A program made the translations under genes and the position numbers. Under the pieces are notes generated by a model, which searched no databases, was not told where the DNA came from, and saw nothing but the letters and a program-made list of their open reading frames with translations. This document shows positions 44,327-54,034 of a stretch of 64,000 nt of DNA, in pieces (the first letter of the stretch is position 1; each line of letters opens with the position of its first letter). The DNA is taken from positions 62,001-126,000 of the forward strand of contig NTLF01000017.1 of the NCBI GenBank assembly GCA_002631855.1. The letters run 5' to 3'. Source of the stretch: Zunongwangia sp. ESRF-bin46. GTDB taxonomy: Bacteria; Bacteroidota; Bacteroidia; Flavobacteriales; Flavobacteriaceae.

Positions 44327-44608
44327 TTATCCTAAAAGTTTATCTATAGTTTTAGCTAATTCAAAATCCTTATCGGTAACACCATCAGCATCATGTGTTG
44401 ATAAGGTGATATTAAGTGTGTTATATACGTTGTGCCAATCTGGATGATGTTGCATTTTTTCAGCTTCAAAAGCTATGCGCGTCATGGCAGAAAAGGCTTC
44501 TTTAAAGTCTTCAAATTCAAAAGCGGTATGTATGGCATTGTCTTCATACTCCCAACCATCGAATTTATCTAGTTTTTCATTAATTTCTTTTTCAGTGTAA
44601 GCTTTCAT
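44327..44608 (-). CDS. 4a-hydroxytetrahydrobiopterin dehydratase
   Basis: Regenerates dihydropterin after aromatic amino acid hydroxylases (PCD/DCoH family). 93 residues, with the conserved HHPDWHNVYNTLNI and LSTHDADGVTDKDFELA motifs. ATG 44608 is preferred; a TTG at 44617 would add MIK and overlap the upstream stop. No phenylalanine hydroxylase lies in the window. Confidence 0.9.
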   Translation of the reverse strand: MKAYTEKEINEKLDKFDGWEYEDNAIHTAFEFEDFKEAFSAMTRIAFEAEKMQHHPDWHNVYNTLNITLSTHDADGVTDKDFELAKTIDKLLG

Positions 44609-44613
44609 TTTAA

Positions 44614-45474
44614 TCAATTTTTAAATGTGACAATTTCTTCGTGTAGTGTACAGGAATCGATCACTTCTGAAACTGTTATTTGCAAAGTTTCAGGTAATTT
44701 GTTATCCCTTGGCAGTATTGCTCTGTAAAGATCTTCATTACTGCTGTAAACTGACTTAAAGATAGGCATTTTACGCCCAATTTTGGTGGCAATTTCAGTA
44801 AAAAGGTCATCATGATGTATCACATCGTTACTTGCTAGATGAAATATACCGGTAAGATTTTTATTGATAATATAATGAACTTGTTGCGCTATTTTATCTT
44901 CCGTAGTGATACTAATTATGTGTTTTGGAAATACTTCAAAAACGGCGTGATGCTTCATACTTTGCCTTAATTGGATTAATGTAGGTGAATTAACACCCAG
45001 CACCAACGGCAGCCGTAAAATTGTAGACTGAAAGGGCAGTTGTTCCTGCAATATTTTTTCAGCTGAAATAGTAAACCTTCCAAACTTACTTTCAGCTATG
45101 GGTATATCATATTCATAAGCTGGAAAATTACGCTGGCCATCAAAAATTTCAGAAGATGAAAGGTACAATATTCTACTTTCTGGAAAACGCTCTGCATACT
45201 TGCAAATTTCTTGAAGCATTTGCAATCTTCCTGAATACGCCCCTGAATTTGCAACAATTATATAACGAGGTTTTATTTCAGAAAGAATTGGACTAATTGT
45301 GTCTTCTTCCACAGAAAACTCATAAAAAACCTGATTGTCCTTGTATTCCACTTGCTGTGTACAATACGTGCCAAATACATCAAAATAAGAGAGGAGGTCT
45401 TTATAAATTGCATTGCCTATAAAACCACTGGCACCTATAATTAGGATTCTGTTATGTACAGTTTCAATATTCAA
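44614..45474 (-). CDS. RmlD-like NAD(P)-dependent sugar-nucleotide reductase family protein
   Basis: 286 residues of extended SDR fold: Rossmann motif IIGASGFIGNAIY (about 13-25), LSSSEIFDG and later PLVLGVNSP. The canonical YxxxK reads near FGRFTISAEK, so the catalytic Tyr appears to be replaced; activity is therefore uncertain. Similar proteins are called dTDP-4-dehydrorhamnose reductase-like, but there is no rhamnose gene cluster here. It lies 12 nt after glsA and just before the pterin dehydratase. Confidence 0.72.
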   Translation of the reverse strand: MNIETVHNRILIIGASGFIGNAIYKDLLSYFDVFGTYCTQQVEYKDNQVFYEFSVEEDTISPILSEIKPRYIIVANSGAYSGRLQMLQEICKYAERFPESRILYLSSSEIFDGQRNFPAYEYDIPIAESKFGRFTISAEKILQEQLPFQSTILRLPLVLGVNSPTLIQLRQSMKHHAVFEVFPKHIISITTEDKIAQQVHYIINKNLTGIFHLASNDVIHHDDLFTEIATKIGRKMPIFKSVYSSNEDLYRAILPRDNKLPETLQITVSEVIDSCTLHEEIVTFKN

Positions 45475-45486
45475 AACGGGGTAAAT

Positions 45487-46401
45487 TTAAAAAATAGAGC
45501 GTTTTGTTTGGGTGGTAAACAATTCTAACGCCTGCATGCCAAGGTAAGAATTTCCTTTTTCATTCAATCCGGGTGCCCAACATGTTATTGTAAATTCGTT
45601 AGGCAATAGAGCTGCAATACCACCACCAACACCACTTTTACCGGGCAGACCTACTTCAAAGGCAAACTCGCCGGCTTCGTCGTAAAAACCACAGGTAAGC
45701 ATAATGGCATTGATACGCTTTACTTGGTTTAAGGTAAGGTGAGCTGTGTTCCGCATACATTTTCCGCGGTTGGCAAAAAGATAAAAAGCATTGGACAATT
45801 GCTCGCAAGTCATCTCTATAGAACATTGATGAAAATAAAAATCGAGCACATCGTCTACTTCATTTTCAAGGTTATCAAAAGACTTAAGCAAATTTGCTGC
45901 TGCGTAGTTGTTAAAACCTGTTTCAGCTTCGCTGGAGGCTACTTTTTCATTGTAATTTATAGATTGGTCATTGGTTAAATCACGAACGTATTGAAGAAAA
46001 TCTTCCTTTGGATTTTCTAAATGTGATAGTAGCATATCTGCAATGACAATCGCCCCGGAATTTATTAATGGATTTCGTGGAATTCCTTTTTCAAGTTCTA
46101 ACAACGCCATGTGATTAAAAGGATTTCCTGAAGGTTCCACATCCACGCGTTCAAAAATTTTATTACCAACCAACGCTACAGCTCTTGAAAGAGTTAGTAC
46201 CTTGGAAATACTTTGTATTGAGAAAGGTTTATCCCAATCGCCCGAACCAAATTTATTACCATCTACAAGGTTTAGGTACATGCCAAAATTATCTTCCTTC
46301 ACATTAGATAATTCGGGTATATACGAAGCTACTTCACCTTTTACAGCAGAATGTTTTAAACTGTTGGTGATGGTATCTAAAATTGCTTGGTAATCTATCA
46401 T
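45487..46401 (-). CDS. glsA: Glutaminase A
   Basis: Hydrolyses glutamine to glutamate and ammonia. The 304 residues belong to the serine-dependent beta-lactamase-like glutaminases with S64-xx-K67 in FSIQSISKVLTLSR, PRNPLINSGAIV and GLPGKSGVGGGI. Its start follows the gcvT stop by one nucleotide, so the two probably share a transcript. Confidence 0.95.
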   Translation of the reverse strand: MIDYQAILDTITNSLKHSAVKGEVASYIPELSNVKEDNFGMYLNLVDGNKFGSGDWDKPFSIQSISKVLTLSRAVALVGNKIFERVDVEPSGNPFNHMALLELEKGIPRNPLINSGAIVIADMLLSHLENPKEDFLQYVRDLTNDQSINYNEKVASSEAETGFNNYAAANLLKSFDNLENEVDDVLDFYFHQCSIEMTCEQLSNAFYLFANRGKCMRNTAHLTLNQVKRINAIMLTCGFYDEAGEFAFEVGLPGKSGVGGGIAALLPNEFTITCWAPGLNEKGNSYLGMQALELFTTQTKRSIF

Positions 46402-46402
46402 A

Positions 46403-47485
46403 TTATCCCTTGTAAAAAGGTGGTTTTACGATGGTTGCCGGAATGGCTTTTTTTCGTACCTGTATATAAATTTCATTTCCTAATTTACTATACTCTTTAC
46501 CAACATAGCCTAAACCTATCCCTTTATTTAAGGAAGGTGACATGGTCCCGCTAGTTACGTGACCAATTTTCGTTCCTTCGGCATCAACAATATCATATCC
46601 TTGCCTTGGAATACCACGCTCAGTAAGCTCAAAACCAATTAACTTGCGGGTTATACCTTCTTCTTTTTGCTTTTTAAGCGCTTCGGAATTGATAAAATCA
46701 TTATTAAACTTGGTAATCCAGCCTAAACCAGCTTCAATAGGAGAGGTCGTATCGTCTATATCGTTGCCGTAAAGGCAAAAGCCCATTTCTAACCGAAGTG
46801 TATCTCTAGCAGCCAAACCAGTAGGTTTAATACCAAAATCGGCTCCAGCTTCCATTACTTTATTCCAAATTTGTTCTACTTCGGTGTTTTTACAATAGAT
46901 TTCAAATCCGCCGCTTCCTGTATAACCAGTTGCGCTAATGATTACATGTTCAATACCTGCAAAATTTGAAACCTTAAAGTTATAAAATTTGATGGCACTT
47001 AAATCTTCCGAAGTTATAGACTGCATGGCTTCCACAGCTTTTGGTCCCTGAATAGCGAGTAGGGAATAGTCTTCTGAGATATCCCGCAGTTCAGCATTCA
47101 TCGTGTTGTGGGAAGTAATCCAATCCCAATCTTTTTGAATGTTTGAAGCATTGACCACCAACAGCCACTTTTCAGCATTAAAACGGTAAATGATTAAATC
47201 GTCAACAATACCGCCTGTTTCATTAGGCATACAAGTATATTGAGCTTGATTGTCAATTACTTTTGAAGCATCGTTACTTGTTATTTTTTGAATCAATTCT
47301 AATGCATTTGGGCCTAGTACTAAAAATTCCCCCATATGCGAAACATCAAAAATCCCCAAGTTCTTGCGGACGTTTTCATGCTCAATGGTAACTCCTTCGT
47401 ACGAAACTGGCATATTGTAGCCTGCAAATGGAACCATTTTAGCTCCTAATTGCTCATGGATGTGTGACAGTGCAGTGTTTTTCAT
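46403..47485 (-). CDS. gcvT: Glycine cleavage system T protein
   Basis: Aminomethyltransferase that moves the methylene from the lipoyl-H protein to tetrahydrofolate. The 360 residues show [18 protein letters not shown] at the start, DVSHMGEF (catalytic Asp region), [17 protein letters not shown] and a folate-binding core. The open frame extends to a TTG at 47599, but ATG 47485 gives the family N-terminus and lies downstream of a promoter box. gcvH and gcvP are elsewhere. Confidence 0.95.
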   Translation of the reverse strand: MKNTALSHIHEQLGAKMVPFAGYNMPVSYEGVTIEHENVRKNLGIFDVSHMGEFLVLGPNALELIQKITSNDASKVIDNQAQYTCMPNETGGIVDDLIIYRFNAEKWLLVVNASNIQKDWDWITSHNTMNAELRDISEDYSLLAIQGPKAVEAMQSITSEDLSAIKFYNFKVSNFAGIEHVIISATGYTGSGGFEIYCKNTEVEQIWNKVMEAGADFGIKPTGLAARDTLRLEMGFCLYGNDIDDTTSPIEAGLGWITKFNNDFINSEALKKQKEEGITRKLIGFELTERGIPRQGYDIVDAEGTKIGHVTSGTMSPSLNKGIGLGYVGKEYSKLGNEIYIQVRKKAIPATIVKPPFYKG

Positions 47486-47503
47486 TATAAAAAAATCTTT
47501 TCG

Positions 47504-47511
47504 CAAATGTA
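47504..47511 (-). promoter_or_regulatory. Predicted -7 promoter box of gcvT-glsA
   Basis: TACATTTG on the minus strand matches TAnnTTTG, 18 nt upstream of the gcvT ATG; excludes the longer gcvT start. Confidence 0.55.
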
Positions 47512-47651
47512 TTACATCTAAATAAGCTAACGAACTATTTAATTGTTTGTTTTCAACATTGGGGATGTAACCTGAATTCGAGTTTAGGTTTCTTGCCACT
47601 TTTGATACAATGAGTATCTTTACTGTATAGAAAAATTAAAAAATTAATTCC

Positions 47652-49202
47652 TTGAAAATATTCTCAGCCAAACAACTAAGCGAAGCCGATAAAGCAACTA
47701 CCGAAAAACATAATATTACTTCATTAGATTTAATGGAGCACGCCGGAATACAAGTGTTTAACTGGCTGCATCAACGTTTGCAAAATGCCAAAGTACCTAT
47801 TCATATTTTTTGTGGTATTGGTAACAACGGTGGTGATGGGTTAGTAGTTGGCAGGTTGTTACTTGAAAAAGATTACAACGTACATATTTACATCGCCAAT
47901 TTTACCGATAAACGTTCTAAGTGCTTTTTAAAAAACTACGATCGTATAAAGGAAGTTACCAACAACTGGCCAAAATTAATGACGTCGGAAAAGGATTTTC
48001 CTGAAATCAATAACCAGGACATCATCATTGATGCCCTTTTTGGTATTGGCCTTAACCGTCCCCCTGAAGGTTGGCTAAAACCATTGATACAGCACATTAA
48101 TGCAAGCAAAGCATTTACCTTGGCAATCGACATACCCAGTGGATTATATGCCAATCAAGCCTTGGAAGATACTGACGCCGTTGTTAAGGCTAATCATACG
48201 CTAACCTTTCAAGCACCTAAATTATCGTTCTTTTTACCCGAGACAGGCAAGTTTGTTCCATTTTTTGATATTATCGACATAGGATTAGATCCGGAATACC
48301 TTCATAAAACTGAATCTTTGGCACAATCAATAGGCAAACAACAAGCGCAGCAGTTTTACAAACCACGCCAAGCCTTCGATCATAAAGGAACCTACGGTCA
48401 CTCGTTAATTATTGCAGGAAGCTATGGAAAAATAGGAGCTGCCGTATTGAGTGCAAAAGCAGCTTTTAAAATCGGTGCGGGGTTAGTTACGGTGTTTGTT
48501 CCCGAATGTGGCTATGATATTATACAAACGGCTGTCCCCGAAGCAATGGCGATTACCGACAATGAAGACGATTTAATCACTGATATTGATTTCGATATAG
48601 AACCCTCAGCAATCGGAGTTGGGATGGGGATTGGAAAAAAAGCAGAAACAGTTTCTGCCTTAGAAAAGCTCTTCAAAAATGCCAAAGCACCAATGGTAAT
48701 TGATGCAGATGCGCTAAACTGTATTTCAGAAAACAAAAATTTACTTAAAGTACTTCCAAAACATGCTCTTTTAACTCCGCATCCTGGTGAACTAAAACGA
48801 TTAATAGGGGAGTGGACGGACGATTATGATAAATTAGAAAAAGCCAAAGCTTTTTCTAAAAAACATGAAATTGTTCTACTGATTAAAGGCGCACATACCG
48901 TTGTTATATTTGAGGATAAGCTATATATAAATACCACAGGAAACCCAGGAATGGCAACCGCAGGCAGTGGTGATGTATTGAGCGGAGTGCTTACCGGTCT
49001 GCTTTCACAGGGATACGATCCTTTGTTATCGGCTGTTTTTGGGGTATATCTACATGGTACAGCTGGTGCTATTGCTTCACAAAAAATGGGTTACGAAGCC
49101 GTAATGGCCACTGATATTATTGACAATATAGGCAACGCTTATATGAGTTTATTTGAGCAACCTGAAAAGGATACATCAGAAAAAGGAAAAAAGAGTAAAT
49201 AA
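47652..49202 (+). CDS. nnr: Bifunctional NAD(P)HX epimerase / ADP-dependent dehydratase
   Basis: Repairs hydrated NAD(P)H. 516 residues: the YjeF_N epimerase domain (about 1-210, CGIGNNGGDGLVVGRLL at 54-70) and the ribokinase-like dehydratase domain (about 225-505, IDADALNC, TPHPGELKRL, GNPGMATAGSGDVLSG). Start is TTG at 47652 in a typical MKIFSAKQLSEADK context. The Lys-rich tail (GKKSK) overlaps the hutH promoter region. Confidence 0.95.
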   Translation: MKIFSAKQLSEADKATTEKHNITSLDLMEHAGIQVFNWLHQRLQNAKVPIHIFCGIGNNGGDGLVVGRLLLEKDYNVHIYIANFTDKRSKCFLKNYDRIKEVTNNWPKLMTSEKDFPEINNQDIIIDALFGIGLNRPPEGWLKPLIQHINASKAFTLAIDIPSGLYANQALEDTDAVVKANHTLTFQAPKLSFFLPETGKFVPFFDIIDIGLDPEYLHKTESLAQSIGKQQAQQFYKPRQAFDHKGTYGHSLIIAGSYGKIGAAVLSAKAAFKIGAGLVTVFVPECGYDIIQTAVPEAMAITDNEDDLITDIDFDIEPSAIGVGMGIGKKAETVSALEKLFKNAKAPMVIDADALNCISENKNLLKVLPKHALLTPHPGELKRLIGEWTDDYDKLEKAKAFSKKHEIVLLIKGAHTVVIFEDKLYINTTGNPGMATAGSGDVLSGVLTGLLSQGYDPLLSAVFGVYLHGTAGAIASQKMGYEAVMATDIIDNIGNAYMSLFEQPEKDTSEKGKKSK

Positions 49203-49206
49203 TTAC

Positions 49207-49214
49207 TATTTTTG
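49207..49214 (+). promoter_or_regulatory. Predicted -7 promoter box of hutH
   Basis: TATTTTTG, exact TAnnTTTG match, 25 nt upstream of the hutH ATG and immediately after the nnr stop. Confidence 0.55.
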
Positions 49215-49239
49215 CGATTTACAACCTACCTCTATAACT

Positions 49240-50751
49240 ATGCAAGAAACACATTATATAAGCAGTGAACTCTTAGACTTATCAACTATTCAAGATGTAA
49301 TAACTACTAATAAGCAGCTTGACCTTTCTGACGAAGCATTGTTAAATATTAAAAAATCAAAACAGTACTTAACCACCAAAATTGAGAATAATAAAACACC
49401 TATTTATGGAATAAATACTGGCTTTGGTTCCTTGTGCAATGTTGAAATATCTACAGAAAATTTATCGAAGCTACAGGAAAACCTGGTTATGTCTCATGCC
49501 TGTGGCACCGGGGATTATGTACCTGAGGCGATTGTAAAATTAATGCTGCTTTTAAAAATACAATCACTAAGTTATGGTTATAGTGGTGTTCAATTGCAAA
49601 CTGTAGAGCGACTCATTTATTTTTACAACAACGATATTTTACCTGTTATTTATACACAGGGTAGTTTAGGTGCTTCTGGTGATTTGGCACCCTTGGCACA
49701 TTTGGCATTACCATTAATAGGAAAAGGGGAGGTATATCATGAAGGTGAAAGAGTATCTTCAGAAAAATTACTCGAAAAATTAGATCTTCAGCCTATTACA
49801 CTTGAAGCAAAAGAGGGATTAGCACTATTAAACGGAACCCAGTTTATGAGTGCGTATGGCATTCATCTTTTATTGAAAAGTTACAAACTTTCTTACTTGG
49901 CTGATATGATTGGCTCTTTGTCAGTTGATGCTTTTGACTGTAATATGAGTCCATTTGATCCCTTAGTGCATTTGGTTCGCCCTCATGCAGGACAAATTAA
50001 AACAGCTGAACGGATACGAGAGTTTTTAGATGGAAGTGAAATAGGTGCAAATGAAAAGAAAAATGTTCAAGATCCGTATTCTTTTCGTTGCATCCCACAA
50101 GTTCATGGGGCAACGAAGGATACCTTAAAATTTGTTCATAAAACTTTTAAAACCGAAATAAATTCGGTTACAGATAACCCTAATATTTTCATTGCTGAAG
50201 ATAAAATAATCTCTGGCGGTAATTTTCATGGGCAGCCTCTGGCTTTGGCATTAGACTATCTAAGTATTGCCTTTGCCGAACTGGGTAATATTAGTGAGCG
50301 GAGGACCTACCAATTAGTTTCTGGATTGCGCGGACTTCCAGATTTTCTAGTCAATAATCCAGGTTTAAATAGTGGATTTATGATTCCTCAATACACAGCG
50401 GCGAGTATTGTAAGCCAAAATAAACAATTGGCTACACCAGCTTCTGTTGATTCTATTGTTTCTTCAAACGGACAAGAAGACCACGTAAGCATGGGGGCTA
50501 ATGCAGCGACCAAAGCCTTGCGTGTTATTGATAATATTGAAACTGTTCTGGCAATCGAGTTACTCAATGCCTCACAAGCTATTGAGTTTAGAAGGCCTAA
50601 GAAAACATCACCATTATTAGAGTCGTTATTGAAATCTTTCAGAAAAACAGCCCCTTTTGTTGAAGAAGATAGGGTGTTGGCGAATGATATTCATGCCTCG
50701 GTAGCCTTTATACAAAGCTTTACCATTGATGAAGATTTGATGTTTAGTTAA
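49240..50751 (+). CDS. hutH: Histidine ammonia-lyase
   Basis: Non-oxidative deamination of histidine to urocanate by an MIO cofactor that forms from A145-S146-G147 in LGASGDLAPLAH. 503 residues with YGINTGFG (56-63) and SHACG at 85-89, the His-Ala pair typical for HAL rather than the His/Leu of tyrosine ammonia-lyases. The other hut genes are absent here, so this may be a dispersed catabolic gene or feed another pathway. ATG 49240 is chosen over a longer frame that would overlap nnr. The his operon makes histidine about 27 kb away. Confidence 0.93.
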   Translation: MQETHYISSELLDLSTIQDVITTNKQLDLSDEALLNIKKSKQYLTTKIENNKTPIYGINTGFGSLCNVEISTENLSKLQENLVMSHACGTGDYVPEAIVKLMLLLKIQSLSYGYSGVQLQTVERLIYFYNNDILPVIYTQGSLGASGDLAPLAHLALPLIGKGEVYHEGERVSSEKLLEKLDLQPITLEAKEGLALLNGTQFMSAYGIHLLLKSYKLSYLADMIGSLSVDAFDCNMSPFDPLVHLVRPHAGQIKTAERIREFLDGSEIGANEKKNVQDPYSFRCIPQVHGATKDTLKFVHKTFKTEINSVTDNPNIFIAEDKIISGGNFHGQPLALALDYLSIAFAELGNISERRTYQLVSGLRGLPDFLVNNPGLNSGFMIPQYTAASIVSQNKQLATPASVDSIVSSNGQEDHVSMGANAATKALRVIDNIETVLAIELLNASQAIEFRRPKKTSPLLESLLKSFRKTAPFVEEDRVLANDIHASVAFIQSFTIDEDLMFS

Positions 50752-50752
50752 A

Positions 50753-51130
50753 TTAAACTGGTGATTTTTCAATAATAGAATCTACCCAGTCTGTAGCTTC
50801 TTCCATAGTTTTAAAATGCTTTAAAGGTTGTTTTAAAAATATTTTTTCAACTTCGGTGGTAGCAGCTTTAATGTCTTTTTCTGAAACAACAGCAAAAGCA
50901 ACCAGATTTTTAATTTTTGAGGTTTCAAAATAAACCCTAGGGTCTACCGAATAGGAATTGATTCTATGTGTTATGTAACCAAAGTTCTTGTTAGCAAAGT
51001 ACTTTGTTGATAAATTTAATAAAAGATCATTGTATTCTGGTTTAACAGTGATGCCCTCGTTCATTACAAATACTATGTAATTTTCGTGAATTTCTGCTAT
51101 TCCAAAAGGGTAGGTAATTTTAGTAGTCAT
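50753..51130 (-). CDS. SpoIIAA/STAS-like small protein (paralogue C)
   Basis: 125 residues related to the proteins at 34702 and 35235: IAEIHENYIVFVMNEGI, ITHRINSYSVDPRVY, and a C-terminal FKTMEEATDWVDSIIE. More diverged and unlinked from the other two. It converges with hutH (1-nt gap) and lies downstream of clpC, separated from it by a terminator. ATG 51130 preferred, as the 12 extra upstream residues run through the terminator region. Unknown function. Confidence 0.65.
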   Translation of the reverse strand: MTTKITYPFGIAEIHENYIVFVMNEGITVKPEYNDLLLNLSTKYFANKNFGYITHRINSYSVDPRVYFETSKIKNLVAFAVVSEKDIKAATTEVEKIFLKQPLKHFKTMEEATDWVDSIIEKSPV

Positions 51131-51164
51131 AAATAGGTTTAAAGTGGAGGCTATATAAAAATAC

Positions 51165-51200
51165 AAAAAAAACCGTGCTTACAACTAAGCAAACACGGTT
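51165..51200 (-). terminator. Intrinsic terminator after clpC
   Basis: On the minus strand AACCGTG...CTT / AAG...CACGGTT forms the stem, followed by a long T-run (A-run 51164-51172 on plus). Follows the clpC stop at 51223. Confidence 0.75.
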
Positions 51201-51222
51201 CTTTAATTTATTATGAAATTTA

Positions 51223-53775
51223 TTAAGACTCTGTAGTCTTCTTTTGTTTCTTGATTTTGATGGTAAGCTCTTCCTTTTTATCATCAAAATCCATGGTGAT
51301 ACTGTCACCTTCTTGAAGGTTTGAGTTGATAATCTCTTCGGCTAAAGCATCTTCAATATACTTTTGTATAGCCCTTTTAAGGGGTCTTGCACCATATTCT
51401 TTATCAAAACCTTTGTCTGCTATATAATCTTTTGCTTTTTTCGTAAGCGTTAGATTATAACCTATGTCTGTAATACGCACAAAAAGCTTCTCTAGTTCAA
51501 TATCGATTATTTTATGGATATCTTCTTTATCAAGAGCATTAAACACCATTACATCGTCAACACGGTTTAAAAACTCTGGGGCAAATGCCTTTTTTAAAGC
51601 GTTTTGTATAATGCTTTTTGCATTTGCATCGGCTTGATTTTCTCGTGCTGCAGTACCAAAACCAACACCTTGACCAAAGTCTTTCAACTTACGGGCACCA
51701 ATGTTAGAGGTCATAATTATTATTGTATTTCTGAAATCAATCTTGCGACCTAAACTATCTGTTAAGTAGCCATCATCCAATACTTGTAAAAGCATATTGA
51801 ATACATCTGGATGCGCTTTTTCAATTTCATCTAACAATACAACTGCATAGGGTTTACGGCGTATTTTTTCAGTTAACTGTCCACCTTCTTCGTATCCAAC
51901 ATATCCTGGAGGTGCACCAATAAGACGCGAGACGGAAAATTTTTCCATATACTCACTCATATCGATACGAACCAATGCATTTTCCGAATCAAATAATTCG
52001 CTCGCCAATACTTTTGCCAATTGGGTTTTACCTACTCCCGTTTGGCCTAAGAAAATAAAGGAACCAATTGGCTTGTTCGGATCTTTTAAGCCGGCACGAT
52101 TACGCTGTATAGCTTTTACCACTTTGCTTACCGCTTCATCTTGACCAATTACCTTTCCTTTAATTCGGTCGGGTAGGGCGGCTAGTTTGTTGCTTTCGGT
52201 TTGGGCAATACGACTTACAGGAATACCTGTCATCATGGAAACCACTTCAGCTACATTTTCTTCATCAACTGTTTCTTTATGAAGTTTCGATTCTTTCTCC
52301 CAAATTTCTTGCTCCGTAGCTAATTCTTTTTCAAGATTCTTTTCATCATCACGAAGCTTAGCAGCTTCTTCATATTTTTGCTTTTTAACTACTGAGTTTT
52401 TAAGCTCCCGTACTTCTTCCAGTTTTGCTTCTATCTTCAGAATTTTTTTAGGCACATTTATATTTGTTATGTGCACCCGTGAACCTGCCTCATCTAAAGC
52501 ATCAATAGCCTTGTCCGGTAAAAAGCGTTCTGTCATATACCTGTTTGTTAACTTTACACAAGCTTCTAAAGCTTCATCTGTATAGCTTACATTGTGGTGC
52601 GACTCGTACTTATCTTTAATATTTTTAAGAATCTCTAGTGTTTCGTCAATGCTTGTCGGCTCAACAATTACCTTCTGAAAACGTCGCTCTAAAGCACCAT
52701 CTTTTTCGATGTGTTGGCGATATTCATCTAAAGTAGTAGCACCAATACATTGAATTTCCCCACGCGCTAACGCCGGTTTAAACATATTAGAAGCATCCAA
52801 CGAACCTGTGGCACCACCGGCACCTACTATAGTGTGGATTTCATCAATAAACAGTATGATATCATCGTTCTTTTCCAGCTCGTTCATAACGGCTTTCATG
52901 CGCTCTTCAAACTGTCCTCTATATTTTGTTCCAGCCACTAAGCTTGCTAAATCTAAAGTAACAACCCTTTTATCATATAAAATCCGAGAAACTTTTCGTT
53001 GAATGATACGAAGTGCCAACCCTTCGGCAATGGCACTTTTACCAACACCAGGTTCCCCAATCAATAATGGGTTGTTCTTTTTTCTTCTACTAAGTATTTG
53101 TGATACCCGTTGTATTTCGTTTTCACGACCTACTACTGGGTCTAATTTATCATCTTCGGCCATAGCCGTTAAATCCCTACCAAAGTTATCTAAAACTGGG
53201 GTTTTGGATTTTTTGTTTCCTTTAGCACCACCACCTGTAAACAGGTTTTCCTTGCTGCCACCAGCTGCAGATGCGTCATCATCGCTAGGAAATGACTCTG
53301 CACTAGGGCTGTCTATAAAATCTTCATCGTTTGCCATCATTAGTTTAAATTGATCTTTAACTCCATCATAATCAACTTTCATCTTTATCAATAATTTGGT
53401 TGTGGGATCATTCTCATTACGGAGAATGCACAGCAACAAATGTGCGGTATTGATGGAAGAGCTTTGAAACAGTTTTGCTTCTAAAAAAGTTGTTTTTAAA
53501 GCTCGTTCTGCTTGACGGGTTAAATGCAGGTTTTTTTTATCGTTAGTATTGCTTTCAGTGTTAGGGTTTGCTGGGCTTAAAATTTCAACCTTTCTTCTTA
53601 AATGGTTTAAATCTATATCCAGCGCGCTCAAAATAGAAACTGCTTTACCATTGCCATCGCGCAATAGGCCTAACATTAAATGTTCTGTGCCTATAAAATC
53701 GTGACCCAATCGTAATGCTTCTTCTTTACTGTAAGCAATTACATCTTTTACTCTCGGTGAAAAATTATCATCCAT
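51223..53775 (-). CDS. clpC: ATP-dependent Clp protease ATPase subunit ClpC
   Basis: Hsp100 unfoldase feeding ClpP. 850 residues: two Clp_N repeats (about 1-145), an acidic/Ser linker with KGNKKSKTPVLDNFGRDLT (about 170-205), ATPase D1 with GEPGVGKSA and ILFIDEIHT, a UVR-type coiled-coil middle (KLRDDEKNLEKELATEQEIW), and D2 with GQTGVGKTQ and the ClpP-docking region. mcsA/mcsB and ctsR are not next to it, unlike Firmicutes. Monocistronic with its own terminator. Confidence 0.95.
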   Translation of the reverse strand: MDDNFSPRVKDVIAYSKEEALRLGHDFIGTEHLMLGLLRDGNGKAVSILSALDIDLNHLRRKVEILSPANPNTESNTNDKKNLHLTRQAERALKTTFLEAKLFQSSSINTAHLLLCILRNENDPTTKLLIKMKVDYDGVKDQFKLMMANDEDFIDSPSAESFPSDDDASAAGGSKENLFTGGGAKGNKKSKTPVLDNFGRDLTAMAEDDKLDPVVGRENEIQRVSQILSRRKKNNPLLIGEPGVGKSAIAEGLALRIIQRKVSRILYDKRVVTLDLASLVAGTKYRGQFEERMKAVMNELEKNDDIILFIDEIHTIVGAGGATGSLDASNMFKPALARGEIQCIGATTLDEYRQHIEKDGALERRFQKVIVEPTSIDETLEILKNIKDKYESHHNVSYTDEALEACVKLTNRYMTERFLPDKAIDALDEAGSRVHITNINVPKKILKIEAKLEEVRELKNSVVKKQKYEEAAKLRDDEKNLEKELATEQEIWEKESKLHKETVDEENVAEVVSMMTGIPVSRIAQTESNKLAALPDRIKGKVIGQDEAVSKVVKAIQRNRAGLKDPNKPIGSFIFLGQTGVGKTQLAKVLASELFDSENALVRIDMSEYMEKFSVSRLIGAPPGYVGYEEGGQLTEKIRRKPYAVVLLDEIEKAHPDVFNMLLQVLDDGYLTDSLGRKIDFRNTIIIMTSNIGARKLKDFGQGVGFGTAARENQADANAKSIIQNALKKAFAPEFLNRVDDVMVFNALDKEDIHKIIDIELEKLFVRITDIGYNLTLTKKAKDYIADKGFDKEYGARPLKRAIQKYIEDALAEEIINSNLQEGDSITMDFDDKKEELTIKIKKQKKTTES

Positions 53776-54034
53776 ATATCTAAATTCCTTATACTTCTAA
53801 AAATACTAAATTACCCTTAGTACGACAAATATTATACCTTATTTAAGAGTATAGTAGTAAAAGGACGAAAAAACTTACTAATATCAAAGAGTAAGTAAGT
53901 TTAGTTATTAACTATTTTAGCTATAGAATATGTTAATAAAATAGTGAATAATAGCCTTCAAAATGCTTCTAAAAAGCTTGGAAATAGTGTATATTGCTCG
54001 TTAAGATTAAAAGTAAAATTAAACTATATATTTT
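53776..54034. other. clpC-gyrA divergent intergenic region
   Basis: 259 nt without a gene. It holds AAACTTACT (53871-53879) / AGTAAGTTT (53894-53902), a perfect 9-bp inverted repeat with a 14-nt loop. No exact TAnnTTTG box is seen for either gene; CAAATATT on plus (53826-53833) is a near match for clpC. Confidence 0.4.

Noticed and set aside
47486-47599. 38 extra residues on gcvT
   Set aside because: They lie upstream of a promoter box and are not part of the known family N-terminus.
49153-49239. 29 extra residues on hutH
   Set aside because: They overlap nnr and the hutH promoter box; the family starts near MQETHYISSE.
49240-50751. Tyrosine ammonia-lyase of a flexirubin-type pigment cluster
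   Set aside because: The SHACG selectivity region and the lack of pigment genes nearby fit histidine ammonia-lyase better.
53867-53905. Hairpin between clpC and gyrA as a terminator
   Set aside because: Both genes diverge from this region, so neither needs a terminator here, and no proper T-run follows the stem on either strand.
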